A stretch of DNA of 20,715 nucleotides from Candidatus Gastranaerophilales bacterium (lineage in GTDB: Bacteria; Cyanobacteriota; Vampirovibrionia; Gastranaerophilales; Gastranaerophilaceae), in the NCBI GenBank assembly GCA_900766355.1, contig CAAFVD010000026.1, forward strand, positions 1 through 20,715. Reading direction: 5' to 3'. The position numbers and the translations under genes were made by a program. Position 1 is the first letter of the stretch. Every line of letters starts with the position of its first letter. Shown piece by piece: positions 14,782 to 20,715 of this stretch. The notes below the pieces were generated by a model, which was given only the letters and a program-made list of their open reading frames with translations, made no database searches and had not been told where the DNA came from.

Positions 14782-15036
14782 ATGGGTAAAGAAAAAGCGA
14801 TAATTGTTTTCAATAATATCAAATTAAATACGTCAGTAGATATTGAGGTTCCGCTTGATATTACAGCAACCGAATTAGTGTTCGGCTTAAATGCTGCATA
14901 TGATTTGGGGATAGATACTTCGGATATTAAAAATTGCTACTTGAAGGCAGAAAATCCAATTGCACTTTTGAGAGGCAATAAAACATTGGCTCAGTATGGG
15001 ATTCGTAACGGTAGCATTATATATTACACAGAATAG
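14782..15036 (+). CDS. YukD/EsaB-like ubiquitin-fold T7SS protein
   Basis: 84 residues beginning MGKEKAIIVFNNIKLNTSVD. The beta-grasp pattern is clear: two opening strands, a helix (TATELVFGLNAAYDLG), and a closing segment (GNKTLAQYGIRNGSIIYYTE). This matches the YukD/EsaB ubiquitin-like family, a cytoplasmic accessory of Gram-positive T7SS. I chose the ATG at 14782 because GAGGGG (14769-14774) precedes it by seven bases; a TTG at 14767 would add five residues. It lies 12 bases before the EssC gene, the usual order in Bacillus and Staphylococcus loci. Confidence 0.88.
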   Translation: MGKEKAIIVFNNIKLNTSVDIEVPLDITATELVFGLNAAYDLGIDTSDIKNCYLKAENPIALLRGNKTLAQYGIRNGSIIYYTE

Positions 15037-15048
15037 GAGGTTTATGAT

Positions 15049-18000
15049 ATGGAGAATAGATATAAGATTATTATCTCAAACAAAAATCTCTATAAAGAGT
15101 TTGAACTTCCTACAGATAAGAAAGAAGTTAAAGTCGGAACGAATGTTGGGTGTGATTTCAGATTACATAGAGATTTATTCTTTGAACAGGTAGAATTTAC
15201 TTTTGTAAAAAACGCAGAAGTATGGTCATTGTTCTGTTCTGACAATCTTTATGTGTCTGTAGGAGATAGTCGCAAACTTATGACTTTGTCCTTAAAGCAC
15301 GGTGATACTTTTTTTGTCAAGTATCAAGAGTCAGACAGCGAGGTTTTTACTGTTGAATTCTTAATTGATTTTGATAATAGCAAAAGAAAATATGAAAGAG
15401 CAATTGATGTTTCGGGAAGTACAAACATTAGAATTGGATCAGATTCTTCAAGCCAAATTAAATTAAATAGCACCTACATAAAGAACGATTTAATCGAGCT
15501 GCAACGTTCAGCAAAAGGTTATGACCTGAGAATCAAACAAACAACTTATGGTGTTTATCTCAATGGTTCAAAAGTTACAAATAATTGTACGGTGAAGAAT
15601 GGCGATTTCTTTTCGGTCTCTGATTTCATTTTCTATTATAAAAACAGTGTTATTTGGACTGAAATTCGAGATGGTTTAACAGTAAATGGACTGTCGTTTG
15701 CTGATTATCCTAATCCCAACAATTATCCTAAATTTAGCCGTAATACAAGAGTTAGAACGGTTCTGAACAAGGATAAGATTGAGGTTCTTGACCCGCCCGC
15801 AAAACCTCAAAAAACAAGATCTAATCTATTGATGAGCCTTTTGCCTTCTCTTGGTATGTTGGTAACTTCGGGCTTAATGGCATCAATGGGTGGCAGTATG
15901 GTAATTTTCAGCATTATTTCCGGTGGTATGGCGATTGTTACTGCTGTAATGACTGCAATTCAAAATAAAGCCGATTTCAAAAAAGAAAGTAAAGAACGAA
16001 TTGAAAAGTATCATAAATACGCCGACAATAAGCGACTTGAAATAACTGAATACCGTAACGAGGAAAGAGATTCCCTTGAACAAATTTACACAGATTTACC
16101 GACAGAGCAATCGTTGTTTATGAATTTTTCAAGCGATTTGTTTGACCGTCAAGCTCAGGATGATGATTTTCTTCAAGTGCGTTTAGGGTTGGGAAGTATA
16201 AAACCGGCACGTAATGTTGAGTACAAAAAACAAGAGCGTTTGGAAGTTGAAGATGATTTACAGTTAATTCCGGAGAAAATTTCTGATGAGTTTTCTGTTT
16301 TGGCTGATGCACCGGTAGTGTGCAATTTTAAGGATAGCAACTCGGTTGGTATTATCGGCAAGGAAGAATATCGTTTTTCTATAATGAAAAACATAATAAT
16401 TGATATTTGTGCAAGACAGTACTATACCGATGTTCAACTGTTCTTCGTTGCGACCGAAAACCACAAAGATAAGGTTAAATGGTTAAGATTTTTACCGCAC
16501 GTATCAAACGAGGTAAATAATTCTCGCAATATTGTTTGTGATGATGAAAGTAAAAATAGAACTTTTGATTTCCTTTTCAAAGAGTTATCTCAGCGTGAAC
16601 AAGGCAAAAAAGGCCAGCACATAGTTGTATTCTTTTACGATGAGTGCGGTTTTCAAACACACCCTATTTCAAAGTTTACTAACAAGTTGAAAGATTTATC
16701 TGTTACCTTTGTTTTTATGGCTGATACAAAGGGTGAGATTCCGCAAGGCTGCTCATCGTTGATTTGGGTTGACTCTCTATCATCGGGAACTCTCGTTAAT
16801 TCTTCAAATCAGGATGAAAAGATTGCTTTTACATTCAATAGTATTGATGATAAAGATGCTCAGCAGATAGTCAATCTCTTGGCTCCGGTATATACAGAAG
16901 AAATATCATTGGAAGGATCTTTAACGAAGAATATTTCTCTGTTTGAAATGTTTAATATACTAGTTGTTGATGATTTGGACTTAGAGCAAAGATGGGCAAA
17001 TTCAAAAGTGTTTCAATCAATGGCAGCTCCAATTGGTGTGACAAAAACCGGAATTATAAGTTTGGACTTGCACGACAAAGCCCACGGTCCGCACGGATTG
17101 GTTGCAGGTACTACTGGTTCAGGTAAATCAGAAGTTTTACAAACATACATTTTGTCTATTGCAACTATTTTCCACCCTTATGAAGTTGCATTTGTAATTA
17201 TCGACTTCAAAGGTGGCGGTATGGTAAATCAGTTTAAGAACCTACCACACTTATTAGGTGCAATTACAAATATTGATGGCAAAGAGATAGACCGTTCTTT
17301 GAAATCTATCAAGGCAGAACTGCAAAAAAGGCAGAGGCTTTTTGCAGAAGCAGAAGTTAATCACATTGATAAATACATTCAAAAATATAAAGCCGGACAA
17401 GTAACGACTCCTATTCCTCACTTGATCCTGATAGTTGATGAATTTGCGGAACTAAAAGCGGAACAACCTGAGTTTATGAAGGAATTGATTTCTGCTGCTC
17501 GTATCGGACGTAGCTTGGGTGTTCATTTAATACTCGCAACTCAGAAACCTTCAGGCCAGGTTGACGATCAAATTTGGAGCAACTCAAGATTCAAACTTTG
17601 TCTTAAAGTTCAGAGTCAGGAAGATAGTAATGAGGTTTTGAAGTCTCCACTTGCGGCTGAGATTAAAGAACCCGGTCGTGCATATTTGCAGGTTGGTAAT
17701 AATGAAGTGTTTGAATTGTTTCAATCCGCTTATAGTGGTGCTCCTGATAAAATGGCTGACACAAACATCAAGGAATTTGTATTGTGTGAAGTGAACGAAT
17801 CAGGTAAAAGAAGTCCTATCTTCGTACAAAAGAAGAAAAAAGCAACTGGTTCTAATTTTACGCAGTTGGAGTCTATCGTTGAGTATGTAAGTAATTACTG
17901 CGAACAGAAGGGTATCGAACGTCTTGCAAATATTTGTTTGCCTCCATTGCCAACAATGATAGCTTATCCAGAAATGCTGGTTAAAAATAATGCAATGGTC

Positions 18001-19551
18001 AAAATCGGAGTTTACGATGATCCGGACAATCAAGTTCAAGAAGCTGCTGCTCTTGATTTAGATAATAAGAACACTCTTATTATCGGTTCTTCTCAGTACG
18101 GAAAGACCAATGTTTTGCAGAGCTTTATTAGATCGATTACATCTTCTTCAACGCCTAATGAAGCGACTATTTACATTCTCGATTTTGGCTCAATGGTATT
18201 GAAGAACTTTGAGAGCTTAAATCACGTTGGTGGCGTAGTTTGTTCTTCTGAAGATGAGAAACTGAAAAATCTTTTTAAGTTGTTATTTGCAGAAATATCT
18301 TCGAGAAAAGAAAAACTTGTTTCAGTAGGTGTTAGCTCGTATTCATCATATCTTGAAGCGGGTTATACGGATCTTCCACATATCTATCTTATGGTAGATA
18401 ATTTAACTGCACTTATTGAACTGTATCTTGAGGATGACGATAGTTTATTAAACATTGTCCGTGAAGGCATATCGGTGGGCATTTCCACAATTATTGCGAA
18501 TTCGCAGACAGCAGGTGTTGGATATAAGTATTTATCTAACTTTGCAAATAAGATTGCTCTTTATTGTAATGATAGTGCTGAATACACCAATATTTTCGAC
18601 CATGCATCCTTGCAGCCTGATGATGTTGCAGGAAGATGTGTGCTTGAAATAGACAAACGTATGCTTGAGTGTCAAACATACTTAGCGTTTGATGGTGTTA
18701 AGGAAATTGAACGAGTGCAACAAATGCAAAAATTCATTGCCGAAGTTAATGGAAGATGTGAGGGTATGAAAGCGAAGCCTATTCCTTGCATACCGACACT
18801 ATTGACCGAGGAATCAATGAAACAAGATTTCAATGCAATTTCCGATGGTTACAAATTGCCACTCGGTCTTACCTATAGTGAGGTTCAACCATTTTATTTG
18901 GATTTCTCACTGTTGGGAATTATGGGATTGTGCGGCAAAGAAAATACTGGACACAAAAACTTCGTGCAGTATGTTCTTGGTGCGTTTGAGTCAAATCGAG
19001 AAAAGTACCCTGTTCGAGTTGCGATTTTTGATGATGTTACTCGTAAATATGAATGCTTTAAGAACAGTCCAATAGTTGACACTTATACATTAGATGTCGA
19101 GCAGGTAGCCGATACAATTCAAGATTGGCACACTATTCTTAGTGAAAGATACAACAATCTTATCGAGGAAAGTTCTATCGGAGAAAACTCCGAACTGTTG
19201 CTTATGATTGTTCAAAATAATGACATAGCTAAGAAAATCGGTGATGACTTTGATCTAATGGAGCAGTTTAACGAGATGATTTCAAGGTTTAAGGGAATGA
19301 ATGTTGCAATCATATTCTCAAACTATAACAATGTATCTCTATCATACGATGCTCCTGAGCCATTAAGATTGATCAAGGAACAACAACATATTATCTTCTT
19401 TGAAGATCTTGACAATCTTAAACCGTTTGAAGTTCCTTATGAGGAACTCAAAGCTAACCGCAAGCGGCTTGAAACCGGTGATGCATATTACATAGAAGAT
19501 AATATGGTAACAAAGCTCAAAATAGTTAAGTCGAATCCCTCAGAAGGATAA
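15049..19551 (+). CDS. essC: EssC/YukB-type FtsK/SpoIIIE ATPase, T7SS motor
   Basis: 1500 residues, the full length of EssC-type T7SSb translocation ATPases. Two FHA-like domains occupy about 1-100 and 115-210; two transmembrane helices lie at about 259-303. Three FtsK/SpoIIIE modules follow. D1 is complete: AGTTGSGKSE (Lys693) and VDEFAEL (Asp797, Glu798). D2 has a P-loop, SSQYGKTN (Lys1019), but a Walker B ending Asp1117-Asn1118. D3 is degenerate: CGKENTGHKN has His1302 where the P-loop lysine should be. AGGAGG lies 8 bases before the ATG. It moves WXG100 and other substrates across the membrane; adjacent YukD and WXG100 genes support the assignment. The D3 domain in this family is thought to bind substrate. 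Confidence 0.95.
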   Translation: MENRYKIIISNKNLYKEFELPTDKKEVKVGTNVGCDFRLHRDLFFEQVEFTFVKNAEVWSLFCSDNLYVSVGDSRKLMTLSLKHGDTFFVKYQESDSEVFTVEFLIDFDNSKRKYERAIDVSGSTNIRIGSDSSSQIKLNSTYIKNDLIELQRSAKGYDLRIKQTTYGVYLNGSKVTNNCTVKNGDFFSVSDFIFYYKNSVIWTEIRDGLTVNGLSFADYPNPNNYPKFSRNTRVRTVLNKDKIEVLDPPAKPQKTRSNLLMSLLPSLGMLVTSGLMASMGGSMVIFSIISGGMAIVTAVMTAIQNKADFKKESKERIEKYHKYADNKRLEITEYRNEERDSLEQIYTDLPTEQSLFMNFSSDLFDRQAQDDDFLQVRLGLGSIKPARNVEYKKQERLEVEDDLQLIPEKISDEFSVLADAPVVCNFKDSNSVGIIGKEEYRFSIMKNIIIDICARQYYTDVQLFFVATENHKDKVKWLRFLPHVSNEVNNSRNIVCDDESKNRTFDFLFKELSQREQGKKGQHIVVFFYDECGFQTHPISKFTNKLKDLSVTFVFMADTKGEIPQGCSSLIWVDSLSSGTLVNSSNQDEKIAFTFNSIDDKDAQQIVNLLAPVYTEEISLEGSLTKNISLFEMFNILVVDDLDLEQRWANSKVFQSMAAPIGVTKTGIISLDLHDKAHGPHGLVAGTTGSGKSEVLQTYILSIATIFHPYEVAFVIIDFKGGGMVNQFKNLPHLLGAITNIDGKEIDRSLKSIKAELQKRQRLFAEAEVNHIDKYIQKYKAGQVTTPIPHLILIVDEFAELKAEQPEFMKELISAARIGRSLGVHLILATQKPSGQVDDQIWSNSRFKLCLKVQSQEDSNEVLKSPLAAEIKEPGRAYLQVGNNEVFELFQSAYSGAPDKMADTNIKEFVLCEVNESGKRSPIFVQKKKKATGSNFTQLESIVEYVSNYCEQKGIERLANICLPPLPTMIAYPEMLVKNNAMVKIGVYDDPDNQVQEAAALDLDNKNTLIIGSSQYGKTNVLQSFIRSITSSSTPNEATIYILDFGSMVLKNFESLNHVGGVVCSSEDEKLKNLFKLLFAEISSRKEKLVSVGVSSYSSYLEAGYTDLPHIYLMVDNLTALIELYLEDDDSLLNIVREGISVGISTIIANSQTAGVGYKYLSNFANKIALYCNDSAEYTNIFDHASLQPDDVAGRCVLEIDKRMLECQTYLAFDGVKEIERVQQMQKFIAEVNGRCEGMKAKPIPCIPTLLTEESMKQDFNAISDGYKLPLGLTYSEVQPFYLDFSLLGIMGLCGKENTGHKNFVQYVLGAFESNREKYPVRVAIFDDVTRKYECFKNSPIVDTYTLDVEQVADTIQDWHTILSERYNNLIEESSIGENSELLLMIVQNNDIAKKIGDDFDLMEQFNEMISRFKGMNVAIIFSNYNNVSLSYDAPEPLRLIKEQQHIIFFEDLDNLKPFEVPYEELKANRKRLETGDAYYIEDNMVTKLKIVKSNPSEG

Positions 19552-19617
19552 GATTATGTTAGTTAATTGGTCTTTGACCGATTTCCTATAAAAACACAAT
19601 GCAAGGAGGTGAAAATT

Positions 19618-19911
19618 ATGGCTAACCAGATTAGAATGACTCCAGATACTATGAGAACACGAGCAAAAGAAACTGATAATCAGGAAAAAGCAGTTAGTGA
19701 TGTTATCCGTTATATGGATAAGTTGCTCCAGACTCTCAAAGGTGAATGGGAAGGCGATGCTGTGAGGGGTTATGAGGATAGATATAACAAAATCAAACCT
19801 TCTCTCAACAATGCCAAGGAACTGCTGGGCGAGATTGCACACAATCTCAGAGAAACAGCAAGAATTGTCGAAGAAACAGACAAGAACATTGCAAGCCAGT
19901 TCAGAAAGTAG
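19618..19911 (+). CDS. WXG100-family T7SS substrate (EsxA-like)
   Basis: 97 residues forming a helix-turn-helix hairpin: first helix about 6-40, turn EWEGDAV with the Trp-x-Gly motif, second helix from RGYEDRYNKI onward. Size and motif fit the WXG100 family, small dimeric proteins secreted by EssC. I chose the ATG at 19618 because AAGGAGGT (19603-19610) lies seven bases ahead; an upstream ATG at 19567 would add 17 residues without a site or family support. It follows EssC by 66 bases, a gap with a small GGTC-TTT-GACC palindrome and a possible weak promoter, and is followed by a strong hairpin, consistent with separate, high expression. Confidence 0.93.
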   Translation: MANQIRMTPDTMRTRAKETDNQEKAVSDVIRYMDKLLQTLKGEWEGDAVRGYEDRYNKIKPSLNNAKELLGEIAHNLRETARIVEETDKNIASQFRK

Positions 19912-19912
19912 T

Positions 19913-19977
19913 TTTCGGCACGTGGAGGCAGCGGCGGGTTGTTGCTTTTATAAAACGTCAATCCGCCGTTTCCGAAA
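19913..19977 (+). promoter_or_regulatory. Large hairpin between the WXG100 and coiled-coil genes
   Basis: CGGCGGGTTG (19932-19941) pairs with CAATCCGCCG (19959-19968), ten pairs with one G-T. An outer stem TTTCGG (19913-19918) with CCGAAA (19972-19977) can close it. Only a short TTT follows the inner stem. It begins right after the WXG100 stop, so it probably stabilises that message or limits readthrough into the next gene. Confidence 0.5.
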
Positions 19978-20073
19978 TGTGTGCAAAAGAAAACAATCGT
20001 AAAGTTATAACTTTGAAAATTCTCTGCTCTAATGCAGTTAAGATATACAATACTTCGTAGGAGGTACAAATAT

Positions 20074-20601
20074 ATGACCAAGCAAGAGGTTCGTAACAAT
20101 ATCAAGTATAATGAAAATTTGGTGAATCAATACTTGAATACTATAAGTAGATTGAGAAAGAAAGTCAACGATCTGAATTCTAAAATCAACCAATACAACT
20201 CACAGATTAGTCAGTTGAATTCAAATATTAAGAGCAAAGAATCGCAGATAGATGAACTGAATCGGCTAAAGAGCAAATATCAGAAATTACAAAATGATTT
20301 TGCAAACAGACAGTCAAAACGAGTTAATACGTTTAATGTTAATTTTTCAAAGAACCTTAATTTAAAGTTTATTCGGTCATACATAAGCGGAATGAAATCT
20401 TTATTATCCGGTAACGATTATAAGCGTTCTTATAATGGGTTAAGTTCTGCAATTGGCACTATTTCTAACAAAATAAAATCGATTCAGAGAGAAATTGACA
20501 GTTTGAAGAAGGATATTAATTCAAAACAGAGAAGCATTGATTCGATTCGGAGAGATATAAGTTCATATCAGAGTCAAATCAATAGAACAAATTCAAATTG
20601 A
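20074..20601 (+). CDS. Coiled-coil YwqH/DUF5082-like T7SS-associated protein
   Basis: 175 residues, almost entirely helical. Residues 5-75 form a long coiled coil with repeated SKINQYNSQISQLNSNIKSK-type heptads. A middle segment (about 80-125, with FIRSYISGMKSLLSG) breaks it, and residues 130-170 form a second coiled coil (IQREIDSLKKDINSKQRSID). This two-arm shape matches YwqH-like (DUF5082) proteins, which sit beside LXG toxins as secretion partners. TAGGAGGT (20058-20065) lies eight bases before the ATG at 20074; the longer frame from 20032 has no site. The gene is the last before a terminator, and its LXG-type partner, if any, would lie past the window. The composition (Ser, Asn, Lys, Ile, Gln) is low complexity, so family assignment is moderate. 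Confidence 0.68.
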   Translation: MTKQEVRNNIKYNENLVNQYLNTISRLRKKVNDLNSKINQYNSQISQLNSNIKSKESQIDELNRLKSKYQKLQNDFANRQSKRVNTFNVNFSKNLNLKFIRSYISGMKSLLSGNDYKRSYNGLSSAIGTISNKIKSIQREIDSLKKDINSKQRSIDSIRRDISSYQSQINRTNSN

Positions 20602-20610
20602 ACAAAATCG

Positions 20611-20647
20611 CTGCGCGATGGCCTGCCAAGGCTGTGGCGCAGTTTTT
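20611..20647 (+). terminator. Rho-independent terminator closing the T7SS operon
   Basis: CTGCGC (20611-20616) pairs with GCGCAG (20637-20642), with an inner GCC/GGC pairing, and TTTTT (20643-20647) follows directly. It lies nine bases after the stop of the coiled-coil gene. Confidence 0.85.
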
Positions 20648-20715
20648 CTACTTCTAAATAAAAAAGCAGTGGAAACCAAGTCCTACAAGTAGTATTGTTA
20701 AGTCACCACAACCAA

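Noticed and set aside
19567..19617. Upstream ATG extension of the WXG100 protein
   Set aside because: The strong AAGGAGGT sits inside this extension just before the ATG at 19618, and WXG100 proteins are about 97-100 residues long.
1..20715. CRISPR arrays, tRNA or rRNA genes, riboswitches
   Set aside because: I looked for regularly spaced direct repeats, tRNA-like cloverleaf ends and known leader motifs and saw none that could be supported.

Overview
The window looks like an AT-rich, low-GC Gram-positive chromosome, most likely a gut-type member of the Clostridia (Lachnospiraceae or Oscillospiraceae). Support: strong AGGAGG-type ribosome binding sites, a Clostridia-style tyrosine recombinase, a TGD-type wall-sorting tail, and a type VII secretion (T7SS) operon with FHA, PP2C and Ser/Thr kinase genes. 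The taxonomic placement is inference; no rRNA or other marker gene is present.

Left part (1-1440) is an accessory, decaying region. It holds the edge of an IS-like transposase gene, a frameshifted gene for a small membrane-anchored protein, an XRE-type regulator on the minus strand, and a badly decayed DUF1273/SLOG-family gene. Clear promoters and terminators surround these. The 1080-1690 stretch has no intact gene; it holds the SLOG remnant, a minus-strand terminator and the left end of an invertible segment.

Middle switch (1441-2911). A 1.4-kb segment is bounded by two perfect 25-bp inverted repeats and encodes its own tyrosine recombinase. Next to the left repeat lies a minus-strand sigma-A promoter (TTGACA-17-TACAAT) that fires outward. 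As sequenced it points away from the T7SS genes, into a minus-strand terminator just outside the repeat. If the segment flipped, the promoter would face the T7SS operon. I read this as a candidate self-encoded phase-variation switch, captured in the apparent OFF orientation. It is the main discovery candidate here and is inference from sequence alone.

Right part (2894-20601) is one long plus-strand gene series, probably one or a few transcripts: HTH regulator; pseudokinase-like/FHA protein with an acidic TDLF-repeat linker; PP2C phosphatase; a small membrane protein not previously listed as an ORF; transmembrane Ser/Thr kinase with an extracellular propeller-like region; a 1285-residue surface protein; a second small membrane protein; a second pseudokinase-like/FHA protein; a ParA/MinD-like ATPase; a YukD/EsaB ubiquitin-like protein; an EssC-type FtsK/SpoIIIE ATPase; a WXG100 protein; and a coiled-coil YwqH-like protein. 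A rho-independent terminator follows. The kinase/phosphatase pair with several FHA modules suggests phosphothreonine control of secretion. Recognisable EssA, EssB and EsaA are missing, and no toxin gene is seen; effectors may lie beyond the right edge. The last 68 bases after the terminator show nothing I can call.
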